In this document: positions 35,191-42,577 of the stretch, piece after piece
How the letters are laid out: each line of letters opens with the position of its first letter
How positions within the stretch are numbered: position 1 is the first letter of the stretch
Origin: Clostridia bacterium
GTDB lineage: Bacteria; Bacillota; Clostridia; Christensenellales; Aristaeellaceae
Length of the DNA stretch: 62,380 nt
Direction: 5' to 3'
Assembly: GCA_017473345.1 (NCBI GenBank)
Contig: JAFULL010000117.1
Location: 1 to 62,380, forward strand
Notes under the pieces: model-generated
Database searches by the model: none
The model's input: the letters and a program-made list of their open reading frames with translations, nothing else
What the model was told of the DNA's origin: nothing
Position numbers and translations under genes: made by a program

Positions 35191-35418
35191 ATGGAAGAAC
35201 TGATGAAGATCCTTGAAGAACTGCGCCCCGATGTGGACTTTGAAAACGAAACCGGCCTGATTGCCAACGGCATTCTGGACTCCTTTGATATTGTATCTCT
35301 GGTCAATGAGCTGTCTGACGCTTTCGATGTAGAAATCAAGCCCAGCGACCTGATTCCCGACAACTTCAACTCTGCCTCCGCCATTCTGGCGCTGGTCGAA
35401 CGTCTGCAGGATGAATAA
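35191..35418 (+). CDS. Acyl/aminoacyl carrier protein, DltC-like
   Basis: This 75-residue acidic protein has the carrier-protein fold. Ser31 in GILDSFDIVSL is the expected 4'-phosphopantetheine site. It should hold the amino acid activated by the upstream enzyme as a thioester. GGCAGGAGA precedes ATG 35191. Its stop codon lies in the start region of the PLP enzyme gene, so the carrier and PLP enzyme are probably translationally coupled. That supports a carrier-bound substrate for the PLP enzyme. Confidence 0.9.
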   Translation: MEELMKILEELRPDVDFENETGLIANGILDSFDIVSLVNELSDAFDVEIKPSDLIPDNFNSASAILALVERLQDE

Positions 35419-35419
35419 A

Positions 35420-36598
35420 ATGAGTCATATCAGTCTGGCCGAGCTTGGTGCTCGCCTTCGTACTCCGGCCTATGTTTTTGACAGCAGCCGCTTTGCAGAG
35501 CGGGCGGCTGCCGTCAGGGACGCATTTGGCCCAAAAACCGGGATTTGCTTTTCCATCAAAGCAAATCCCTTCCTGTTGTGCTGTCTACCGGATGCATTTG
35601 ACAAAATCGAGGTATGCAGCCCCGGCGAACTGACCATCTGTGAGAAAACCGGCGCGGATATGTCCAGCGTTATTTTCTCCGGTGTCAACAAAACCTTCAA
35701 AGACGTTGAGCGTGCGATGGATGATGGTGTAGGCGTTTTCACCGCTGAAAGCTGGCTGCATGTGCAGCTGATTAACGAGAGCGCGCTTAAGCGCGATCTT
35801 TGTGTGCCGGTTCTGGTACGTCTGACGGCAGGCAGCCAGTTCGGCATGGACGAAGCCGACGTGCTTGATTTGATTGCCCGTCGGGATGAATACAAGGGGA
35901 TTCGCATTGTAGGTCTGCATTTCTTTTCCGGCACGCAGAAACGCAAGCCTGCGCTGATCGAAAAGGAGCTGGATCACGTCATGGCCTTTGTCGAGCGTGT
36001 TGCCAGCGAATATCAGTTCCGGCTGGAACGGCTTGAGTACGGCACCGGTCTGGCTGTGGACTATTTTGACGCCAACGCCAATTCGCTCGAAATGGCCCGT
36101 TTGGAGGCTGTTTCAGCAAAAATTCGTGAAGTTGCTGAAAAAATCGAGCTGACCGTGGAAATGGGGCGCTTTTTTGCTGCGCCCTGCGGCCATTACTTCA
36201 CCCGCGTGATGGACGTCAAGACCAATCAGGGCGTCAACTATGCCATTGTGGATGGCGGCTTGAACCAGCTGAAATACGACGGTCAGATTCAGGGCATGCA
36301 GATTCCGCAAATCGTGCATCTCAAAGCCACTGAAGACACTTCCGATGCGCTTCCTTGGACGCTTTGCGGCAGCCTTTGCACCACCGCTGACGTGCTTGCG
36401 CGCAATGTACCTTTCAGCAATCTGCAGATTGGCGATCTGCTGGTTTTTGAACGCACGGGCGCTTATTCTGTTATGGAGGGCATGGCTGTCTTCCTCAGCC
36501 GTGAGATGCCTGAGATCCATCTGCTGTCGGAAGAAAAGGGCCTGATGCTGCTTCGCGGAATGATCGACACCGACCAGTTCAATACTCCCATGGCCTAA
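35420..36598 (+). CDS. Fold-type III PLP-dependent decarboxylase (LysA/BtrK-like)
   Basis: This 392-residue enzyme has an alanine-racemase-type barrel and a C-terminal beta domain. The PLP lysine is Lys47 in CFSIKANP. HFFSGTQ near 174, a glycine-rich phosphate-binding EYGTGL near 197, EMGRFFAAPCGHY near 248 and the catalytic cysteine region LCGSLCTTADVL near 312 match diaminopimelate-decarboxylase relatives. Within that group, linkage to an adenylation enzyme and carrier recalls BtrK, which decarboxylates glutamyl-carrier in butirosin synthesis. Standard dlt operons lack such a gene. ATG 35420 has AGGA about 8 bp upstream; ATG 35411 overlaps the carrier stop and is less likely. Substrate is unknown. 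Confidence 0.85.
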   Translation: MSHISLAELGARLRTPAYVFDSSRFAERAAAVRDAFGPKTGICFSIKANPFLLCCLPDAFDKIEVCSPGELTICEKTGADMSSVIFSGVNKTFKDVERAMDDGVGVFTAESWLHVQLINESALKRDLCVPVLVRLTAGSQFGMDEADVLDLIARRDEYKGIRIVGLHFFSGTQKRKPALIEKELDHVMAFVERVASEYQFRLERLEYGTGLAVDYFDANANSLEMARLEAVSAKIREVAEKIELTVEMGRFFAAPCGHYFTRVMDVKTNQGVNYAIVDGGLNQLKYDGQIQGMQIPQIVHLKATEDTSDALPWTLCGSLCTTADVLARNVPFSNLQIGDLLVFERTGAYSVMEGMAVFLSREMPEIHLLSEEKGLMLLRGMIDTDQFNTPMA

Positions 36599-36617
36599 TG
36601 GTTGGAGGAATGTTTTC

Positions 36618-38240
36618 TTGAGTTACACATCGTTGAACTTTGCACTGTTTGTGTGTATCACGGCGCTGGTGTATTTTCTGTTCCCTGTCAAAAAGTATCA
36701 GTGGACAGTGCTTCTTGCCGCAAGCTATGTGTTCTATCTGTTTGTAGGCTACAAGCATGCCTTTTTCCTGCTGTTTACCACCGTTTCGGTTTATGCTACA
36801 GCGCTGGTGATCGATCGCATTGCTGTGCGCGGACAGGAACAGCTCAAAGCACACAAGGAAGACTGGGACAAGGCTCAAAAAAAGGCCTTCCGTACCCAAA
36901 TCAAGCAGAAAAAGCGCTCTGTTATGCTGTTGGCGGTAATTGTCAACCTGGCGATTCTCTGCTTCCTGAAGTATTATAACTTCCTCGCCGGCAGTCTTAA
37001 CGATCTGCTGGGTGCAGGCGGCATCCGCTTTTCCGCTCCTACGCTCAGGCTTCTTCTGCCGCTGGGCATTTCTTTCTACACCTTTCAGGCGGTCGGCTAT
37101 GTGCTGGACGTGTATAATGAAAAAGTACAGCCCGAGCGCAATGTGTTCAAGTTTGCCCTGTTTGTGTCCTTCTTCCCGCAGATCGTGCAGGGCCCCATCA
37201 GCTTCTACAGCCAGCTGGCTCATCAACTGTACGAGCCGCACCGTTTTGAGTATACCCGTGCAAAGCATGGCTGCGAACTGATTTTGTGGGGTTTGTTCAA
37301 GAAGCTTGTTATTGCTGACCGTGCGCTGATTGCCATCAACGCCGTGCTGGATCAGTATATCAATTTTGGCGGTACAACGCTGACCTTTACGATCCTGTTG
37401 TATGCCCTTCAGCTCTACACGGACTTTTCCGGCGGCATTGATATTTCCCGCGGCGTTGCACAGATCTTGGGCATCGACATGGTACAGAACTTCAAACGAC
37501 CCTATTTTGCAACCGACATCAACGATTACTGGCGCAGGTGGCACATCTCTCTGGGCGCATGGATGAAGGAATACGTCTTCTATCCCCTGGCCCTTTCCAA
37601 GCGTTTTGCGGCGCTTAGCAAGAAAATCAAAGCCAGCCGTTTCGGCTCGACTCCTGCCGGAAACCATGTGGCCAGAGTGCTTCCCACCAGCATTGCCTCG
37701 CTGATCGTGTTCCTCCTTGTGGGTGCCTGGCATGGCGCCAACTGGAAGTACATTGGTTTTGGCCTGTGGAACGGCGGTGTGATTATGGTCTCCACCCTGA
37801 TGGAGCCGCTTTTTGTGAAGCTGGCTGAAAAACTGCGTATCAACACAAAAACGATGTTCTTCCGTCTGTTCCAGATGCTGCGTACCTTCCTGATCGTTCT
37901 GGTTGGATATGTATTTGACGTTGCTCCTACATTAACAGACGCACTGCGCACTTTGTGGCGGATGTTGGTTCGCCAGAACTTTGCTGCTGCCGGTGCTGAA
38001 ATTGCTGGTCTTGGTCTGACTGGAAAAGACTACTGGCTGCTTGGAATCTGCACGCTGTTCCTGCTTGTGGTCAGCATTCTGCAGGAGCGCAGCGCTGATG
38101 TTTCTCTTCGCGAAAAGCTGGATCAAAAGCCCTTCATCCTCCGGTATGCATTGCTGTTTGTGGGTATTCTTGCAATCGTGATCTTCGGCATTTACGGGCC
38201 TGGCTATAATCCGGCTGACTTTGTTTACATGCAGTTCTAA
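36618..38240 (+). CDS. MBOAT family O-acyltransferase, DltB-like
   Basis: This 540-residue polytopic membrane protein belongs to the MBOAT family (DltB/AlgI/PatA). NDYWRRWHISLGAWMKEYVFYPL at about 297-319 and the WHGANWKYIGFGLWNG block with the catalytic histidine near 377 are family marks. It should pass an acyl or aminoacyl group from the cytoplasmic carrier to an acceptor outside. The start codon is TTG 36618, set by GGAGG (36604-36608) 9 bp upstream; an ATG at 36610 is in another frame. It starts 19 bp after the PLP enzyme and is followed 17 bp later by an SGNH-like gene, as dltB is by dltD-type genes. Confidence 0.88.
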   Translation: MSYTSLNFALFVCITALVYFLFPVKKYQWTVLLAASYVFYLFVGYKHAFFLLFTTVSVYATALVIDRIAVRGQEQLKAHKEDWDKAQKKAFRTQIKQKKRSVMLLAVIVNLAILCFLKYYNFLAGSLNDLLGAGGIRFSAPTLRLLLPLGISFYTFQAVGYVLDVYNEKVQPERNVFKFALFVSFFPQIVQGPISFYSQLAHQLYEPHRFEYTRAKHGCELILWGLFKKLVIADRALIAINAVLDQYINFGGTTLTFTILLYALQLYTDFSGGIDISRGVAQILGIDMVQNFKRPYFATDINDYWRRWHISLGAWMKEYVFYPLALSKRFAALSKKIKASRFGSTPAGNHVARVLPTSIASLIVFLLVGAWHGANWKYIGFGLWNGGVIMVSTLMEPLFVKLAEKLRINTKTMFFRLFQMLRTFLIVLVGYVFDVAPTLTDALRTLWRMLVRQNFAAAGAEIAGLGLTGKDYWLLGICTLFLLVVSILQERSADVSLREKLDQKPFILRYALLFVGILAIVIFGIYGPGYNPADFVYMQF

Positions 38241-38257
38241 GAAGGGCAGGATTCCAG

Positions 38258-39298
38258 ATGAAAAAGAAGCTCTTCCTTCTTGTCAGGCGATGTCTGTTTC
38301 TGTGTTTGCTGACAGCTGCCCTTGTGTATATCAGCAGCGTTTTTGTTACCCATGCCAGTACGGACTGGACTGCCTCAAGTACCTACGGCGACTTTTATCA
38401 GCTTGAGCCCAATACGGTCGACGTGTTATTCTTTGGTTCAAGCCATGTAGCCCGCGCATTCGCGCCTCAGGAGCTTTACAACGAGCACGGCCTGACCAGT
38501 TATAATCTGGCAGGTGATGAGCAGAGCATCCAACTCAGTTATTTCTGGCTGGAAGAAGCTCTGCGTACGCAGTCGCCTCAGGTCGTTGTGCTGGACAGCT
38601 GCTTCCTGTTTGACTATCATCCTGGTCAGCCAATGAGCGTTGGCGAAGGAAGCTATCGAAAAGCGCTGGATCCCATGCAGATGTCTCCTGTAAAAATGCG
38701 TGCCATTCATGAAATATGCCGCATTGATCCGGAACAAAGCGAACTTACCTACTATCTGCCATTCATCCGCTATCATTCCGGCTGGCAGGAGCTGGATGCC
38801 TCCTGTTTCCGGCTTCACCACAAACGTGGTTTGATGGGTTACACGCCAAACTTTCTGGTATGGAACAGTACTGGCGATGAACCTTTTCTGGCTGAAGAAA
38901 GCGACGAAGCCGAAATGCTTCCTCAGATGAAAGAGTATCTTGACCGCATCCGGGAACTGTGCAGCAAACAGGGCATCACCCTGCTTCTGGTTAAAACCCC
39001 CAGTCCCTGGCAGACACTGGAACAGCACAATGCCGTTTCGGCCTATGCCGAAGAACACGGGCTTGACTACATCGATTTTAACGAGGATGAAGCCTACTAC
39101 GGTGCTGATTACTGGTATGCAACTGACAGCAGCGATATCGAGCATGCCAATCACTGGGGTGCGGTAAAGCTAACGTATTATCTGGGCGATTATCTGATCA
39201 CGGAATATGGCTTGGAGCCTCATGAAGATGAGCAGTGGGATGAAAGCAACGAATTTTATCAGCTGCAGATCGAAGAAGGCGAAGTTTCTGCCGCCTGA
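38258..39298 (+). CDS. Membrane-anchored SGNH-like protein, DltD-like role
   Basis: This 346-residue protein has one N-terminal membrane helix (about 7-30) and an outside domain. VDVLFFGSSHVARAF near 54-68 fits the first block of SGNH proteins, with a serine in GSSH. HANHWGAVKLTYYLG near 302-316 fits the last block, although the usual Asp-x-x-His is Asn-His here. DltD has the same topology and fold and helps transfer D-alanine to teichoic acid. Direct sequence similarity to DltD is weak. It closes the five-gene operon, ahead of a terminator, and probably completes transfer to a surface polymer. Confidence 0.75.
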   Translation: MKKKLFLLVRRCLFLCLLTAALVYISSVFVTHASTDWTASSTYGDFYQLEPNTVDVLFFGSSHVARAFAPQELYNEHGLTSYNLAGDEQSIQLSYFWLEEALRTQSPQVVVLDSCFLFDYHPGQPMSVGEGSYRKALDPMQMSPVKMRAIHEICRIDPEQSELTYYLPFIRYHSGWQELDASCFRLHHKRGLMGYTPNFLVWNSTGDEPFLAEESDEAEMLPQMKEYLDRIRELCSKQGITLLLVKTPSPWQTLEQHNAVSAYAEEHGLDYIDFNEDEAYYGADYWYATDSSDIEHANHWGAVKLTYYLGDYLITEYGLEPHEDEQWDESNEFYQLQIEEGEVSAA

Positions 39299-39306
39299 GT
39301 ACATCC

Positions 39307-39341
39307 AAAAGCCCGATCCTGTATGGATCAGGCTTTTGTTA
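39307..39341 (+). terminator. Terminator of the Dlt-like operon
   Basis: A stem of 7 + 5 bp with one mismatch (39307-39319 with 39325-39337) has a TGTAT loop and ends in GGCTTTTGTT. It may also serve the convergent minus-strand gene ending at 39343. Confidence 0.75.
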
Positions 39342-39342
39342 T

Positions 39343-40563
39343 TCAACTTTGCATATCAAACAGTTCCCGGGTTACATATACGCATCGTTCTGCTTCACCA
39401 GTCAAAACGCGAATGCTTTCTGCCTCAAACGGAAGCATTAACTGCTGTGCTTCATTTTCAGCGATCTCCACATTTAGCATTGCTTCTTCAGTACCATTTG
39501 TAACATGGACGCATGTAATCGCTTCATCCAGCGCATTATAAAGGCACAGTTTTCTACCATTCTTTCCAGCCAGTGCTGTTGCGCCTTCGCGAAACAGGCA
39601 GATTCCCTCAACAGCTACATTCTGCAGTACGTTGATATCCGCCTGCAATGCTGGGCCGCTTCCGCCCTCATAAGCGTGCAGACCTACAATCGTCTTTACA
39701 TTGTGCTGTACAGCCCCTTCGGCAACGCGCCTTACCCAGGCAGCATCTTTTCCATAGGCTGTTGAATATGCCATCGGCAGCGCATAATCATAAAGATTTG
39801 CCGCATCTTCGTAGCACTGACCATAATGCAGGTCGCTGAACGCCGTGTCTGCATAGGCGCCTTCGGGCATCAATGCAGCGCTAAGAATAATATCCTTTCT
39901 TTCAGCACGTGCAGCAGCCGTAAGCGCTGAGGCAAAGTACACTACATCTTTTCTGCGGGCACGTGCGAAGGCACGAAGATTTTCATCACCCGACCTGTAC
40001 GCATCCAGCAGGACATCTTCATTTCTGTATTCGCCTGCCTGATATGCACGCTGCATCAGCGCATGAAGACAAGCTTTGCTTGCTCCTTCAGCCTGATAAC
40101 GCTCCATATCCTCATCACCCCACCCATACAGCAGGTGATTATAACGGATATAATCCAGATGCAGTCCGTCAACTTCATAACGGCTGCATACCTCGCGGAT
40201 GATTGTCTCCATGTAATGCAGATACCCTTCATCCCTCAGAGAAATCAATTCCCTGTCTCTGCCTCGGACAAAGTGGCACCGGCCGCTTTCGGGATGCTGC
40301 TGCTTGTAGCGTGCGTCACAGGTCGATGTAAACCAGGCATGTACGCGCATGCCATACCTGTGAGCGCAATCCGTTATTTCGCGCAGCAGATCGCGCTCAT
40401 AACTGCACGGCGCAAATCGACTGTGATAGGATGCCTCGCCGCTGAGCCCCTTGGTCAGAAAAAAGAGATCTGTTACTCCTGCCTGCCGACAACTGCGCAC
40501 CACACATTCTGCCCCACGCCGGTTTACATTCTGCGGCCAAACCCACATACCCAAAATCGCCAT
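39343..40563 (-). CDS. GHL10-type glycoside-hydrolase-like protein
   Basis: This 406-residue protein resembles the GHL10/YngK group of TIM-barrel hydrolase-like proteins. KGLSGEASYHSRFAP near 40-54, RVHAWFTSTCDARY near 73-86 and DGLHLDYIRYNHLL near 131-144 are typical barrel motifs. Asp136 or nearby acidic residues could be catalytic. A small beta domain of about 80 residues closes the C-terminus. Related proteins are usually secreted and bind glycans, but this one shows no signal peptide. Substrate and even activity are unknown. GGTGA lies before ATG 40563. Confidence 0.72.
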   Translation of the reverse strand: MAILGMWVWPQNVNRRGAECVVRSCRQAGVTDLFFLTKGLSGEASYHSRFAPCSYERDLLREITDCAHRYGMRVHAWFTSTCDARYKQQHPESGRCHFVRGRDRELISLRDEGYLHYMETIIREVCSRYEVDGLHLDYIRYNHLLYGWGDEDMERYQAEGASKACLHALMQRAYQAGEYRNEDVLLDAYRSGDENLRAFARARRKDVVYFASALTAAARAERKDIILSAALMPEGAYADTAFSDLHYGQCYEDAANLYDYALPMAYSTAYGKDAAWVRRVAEGAVQHNVKTIVGLHAYEGGSGPALQADINVLQNVAVEGICLFREGATALAGKNGRKLCLYNALDEAITCVHVTNGTEEAMLNVEIAENEAQQLMLPFEAESIRVLTGEAERCVYVTRELFDMQS

Positions 40564-40596
40564 ATGCCGTTCACCAGCCGTTGATCCGTTTTTGCT

Positions 40597-40625
40597 ATTG
40601 TAAGAAATTACAGACGATATGGCAA
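40597..40625 (-). promoter_or_regulatory. Sigma-A promoter of the GHL10-type gene
   Basis: On the minus strand TTGCCA (40625-40620) and TACAAT (40602-40597) are separated by 17 bp, 34 bp upstream of the start. The -35 almost touches the stop codon of the upstream ferredoxin-type gene. Confidence 0.65.
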
Positions 40626-40626
40626 G

Positions 40627-41322
40627 TTATTCTTTGATTCTTCCGTCCGTGGTAATGGTGATGACCTGCCACGGAATAAACTTTCCGCTGGCCTGCAGAG
40701 CCCTCTTCACCGCATTTTCAATGCCGCCGCAGCAGGGCACCTCCATACGTACTACTTTCACACTGCGGATATTATTCAGCGCGATGATCTGCGTAAGCTT
40801 TTCGGCATAATCGCCCTCATCCAGTTTGGGGCATCCAATCAGCGTTACGTGATTGCGCATGAATTCACGATGGAAATTGCCGTAAGCGTAGGCAGTGCAG
40901 TCGGCCGCGATCAGCAGGTTGGCATTATCAAAATAAGGAGCATTCACCGGCACCAGTTTGATCTGGCAAGGCCACTGTGCCAACTGGCTGGCAGGCGCTT
41001 CTGCCGTCGCCACAGGAGCCGTCGGCGCTGCAGTGCGCAGCATTCTGGCCTGCATTCCAGGACAGCCGCAGGGAGAAGCCTGTTTCTGTTGCTTTGCAGC
41101 AAGCACTGCCGCCTCGTTGTAGGCAGGTGCTTCACGCTCTTCAAAGCTGATTGCATTGGTGGGACAGGCCGGCAAGCAATCACCCAGACCGTCGCAATAA
41201 TCCTCGCGGGTCAGTTTGGCCTTTCCATTGACCATTTCAATGGCGCCCTCATGACATGCAGCTGCACAGGCGCCGCAGCCGTTGCACTTTTCCTCGTCGA
41301 TATGAATGATTTTGCGAATCAT
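40627..41322 (-). CDS. 4Fe-4S ferredoxin-domain iron-sulfur protein
   Basis: This 231-residue protein starts with a two-cluster ferredoxin domain: CNGCGACAAAC (13-23) and CDGLGDCLPACP (about 43-54), the second with a modified spacing. A proline/alanine linker with CGCPGM follows. The C-terminal domain (about 130-231) has conserved cysteines in IAADCTAYAYG, IGCPKLD and EVPCCGGIENAV. Such proteins are common in anaerobes and are usually annotated only as 4Fe-4S proteins. ATG 41322 follows GAGGAGG. The gene is divergent from a Crp/Fnr-type regulator 100 bp away, a pairing I have seen with hybrid-cluster or nitrosative-stress genes, although the target here is unproven. Confidence 0.85.
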   Translation of the reverse strand: MIRKIIHIDEEKCNGCGACAAACHEGAIEMVNGKAKLTREDYCDGLGDCLPACPTNAISFEEREAPAYNEAAVLAAKQQKQASPCGCPGMQARMLRTAAPTAPVATAEAPASQLAQWPCQIKLVPVNAPYFDNANLLIAADCTAYAYGNFHREFMRNHVTLIGCPKLDEGDYAEKLTQIIALNNIRSVKVVRMEVPCCGGIENAVKRALQASGKFIPWQVITITTDGRIKE

Positions 41323-41349
41323 AATAACCCTCCTCAGATGGATTGAGTA

Positions 41350-41378
41350 TTGCTTTTGCATGCTTATTATCCTATAAT
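41350..41378 (+). promoter_or_regulatory. Sigma-A promoter of the Crp/Fnr-type regulator
   Basis: TTGCTT (41350-41355) and a perfect TATAAT (41373-41378) are separated by 17 bp, 44 bp before the regulator start. Confidence 0.7.
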
Positions 41379-41393
41379 CAAGCTTGAAAGTCT

Positions 41394-41407
41394 GTTGAAA
41401 TTTCAAC
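41394..41407. promoter_or_regulatory. Likely operator for the Crp/Fnr-type regulator
   Basis: GTTGAAATTTCAAC is a perfect 14-bp palindrome between the -10 and the start codon of the regulator gene. Its TTGA/TCAA half-sites resemble Fnr-type sites but are 2 bp closer together. Position suggests autorepression and control of the divergent ferredoxin-type gene. Confidence 0.6.
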
Positions 41408-41422
41408 AAAGCGGAGGCTTTT

Positions 41423-42082
41423 ATGAAAAAATATATGCCAGTACTGGGCAATTGTCCCCTGTTTGCTCACATAGCAGCTGCGGACCTTCCGGGGCTGATG
41501 AACTGCATGGGCGCCACTGAAAAAGCATACAGCAAAAAGGAAACCATTCTGGCGGAAGGTGCCGCTGCACATTCCATTGGTATTCTGCTCAGCGGCAGCG
41601 CTCAGATCGTGCAGATCGACTATTATGGAAATCGCAGCATTCTGGGAACGCTCGCCCCTGGCGATTTGTTTGCCGAAACCTTTGCCTGCGCTGGCGTAAA
41701 GGAAATACCTGTCAATGTAATCGCAAGCGAAAACTGCACAGTTGTGTTTATCAGCTGTGAACGCGTGCTGCATTCCTGCTCCTCTGCCTGCAGCTTTCAC
41801 CGCCAGCTTCTTTCCAACCTGATGAGCATTCTGGCAAACAAGAATATTCAGTTTCATCAGAAGATCGAAATTGCCTCCAAGCGTACAACACGCGAAAAGC
41901 TGATGACCTACCTGATGCAGCAGGCCAAACGCTGCGGATCCAGCAGTTTTGACATTCCCTTTACCCGTCAGGAGCTGGCGGATTATCTTCAGGTGGACCG
42001 CAGCGGTCTGTCGGTGCAGATCAGCCAGCTGCAAAAAGAAGGGCTGATTGAAACCAGCCGCAAACACTTCCGGCTGTTGTAA
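41423..42082 (+). CDS. Crp/Fnr family transcriptional regulator
   Basis: This 219-residue protein has a cyclic-nucleotide-binding-like sensor domain (about 10-125), a dimer helix, and a C-terminal winged helix. FTRQELADYLQVDRSGLSVQISQLQKEGLI near 181-210 is the DNA-binding helix-turn-helix. Cysteines in the sensor domain (positions near 11, 28, 95, 109, 119, 124 and 128) do not form the classical Fnr [4Fe-4S] pattern. It may sense redox or NO by another route. AAGCGGAGG lies upstream of ATG 41423. The palindrome in its leader is the best candidate for its own site. Confidence 0.9.
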   Translation: MKKYMPVLGNCPLFAHIAAADLPGLMNCMGATEKAYSKKETILAEGAAAHSIGILLSGSAQIVQIDYYGNRSILGTLAPGDLFAETFACAGVKEIPVNVIASENCTVVFISCERVLHSCSSACSFHRQLLSNLMSILANKNIQFHQKIEIASKRTTREKLMTYLMQQAKRCGSSSFDIPFTRQELADYLQVDRSGLSVQISQLQKEGLIETSRKHFRLL

Positions 42083-42085
42083 ACA

Positions 42086-42126
42086 AACCAAAAGCCACGT
42101 CCGTACGGACGTGGCTTTTGGTTTTT
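42086..42126. terminator. Bidirectional rho-independent terminator
   Basis: A perfect 38-nt palindrome (42086-42123) forms a stem of up to 17 bp around GTAC and is followed by T residues. It lies between the convergent regulator and ACT-domain genes. Confidence 0.9.
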
Positions 42127-42131
42127 ACAGA

Positions 42132-42566
42132 TCAAAGATCAGCAATTTCGTCCTGATCCACGCAGCGAATACCCTTAACGCGCAGCGCGGCTACTGCTGC
42201 CTTGTTGTCCTCAACGCGGAAGATCATGTAGGCATGGTCAACACGCTTGCCTCCAAGGAAGGCATACATATATTCCACATTGATGCCCGCTTCCCTGAGC
42301 ACTTCCAGCACGCGATGCAGTCCGCCGGGTTCATCAGGAATGGCAACGCCCAGCACAGAACTGACATTGTGGATGAAGCCTTCATCCTTCAGCACCGTGG
42401 TGGCCTTGAACACATCGTCAGCAATGATGCGCACAATGCCAAAGTCGGTGGTCTCCGCCAGAGAAAGAGCGCGCATATCAATGCCATGCTTTGCAAGCAG
42501 TTCCGTCACATCGCACAGCTTGCCGGGCTTATTCTCCACAAAAATGGAAATCTGCTTCAGACTCAT
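42132..42566 (-). CDS. Tandem ACT-domain protein
   Basis: This 144-residue protein consists of two ACT domains (about 1-68 and 70-140). SIFVENKPGKLCDVTELLAKHGIDMRAL and GVAIPDEPGGLHRVLEVLREAGINVEYMYA are the ligand-binding starts of each. ACT domains bind amino acids and regulate metabolism. Proteins of this type often sit beside phenylacetate-CoA ligase in anaerobes and probably sense an aromatic amino acid. AAGGAGGA precedes ATG 42566. The gene lies 11 bp after the ligase gene, so the two share an mRNA. Confidence 0.9.
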   Translation of the reverse strand: MSLKQISIFVENKPGKLCDVTELLAKHGIDMRALSLAETTDFGIVRIIADDVFKATTVLKDEGFIHNVSSVLGVAIPDEPGGLHRVLEVLREAGINVEYMYAFLGGKRVDHAYMIFRVEDNKAAVAALRVKGIRCVDQDEIADL

Positions 42567-42577
42567 ATGAATCCTCC

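Noticed and set aside
33605-39341. Plain dltABCD operon for D-alanine attachment to teichoic acid
   Set aside because: The extra PLP decarboxylase, the weak DltD similarity and absence of a visible dltX argue against a standard dlt operon, although D-alanine is not excluded as a substrate.
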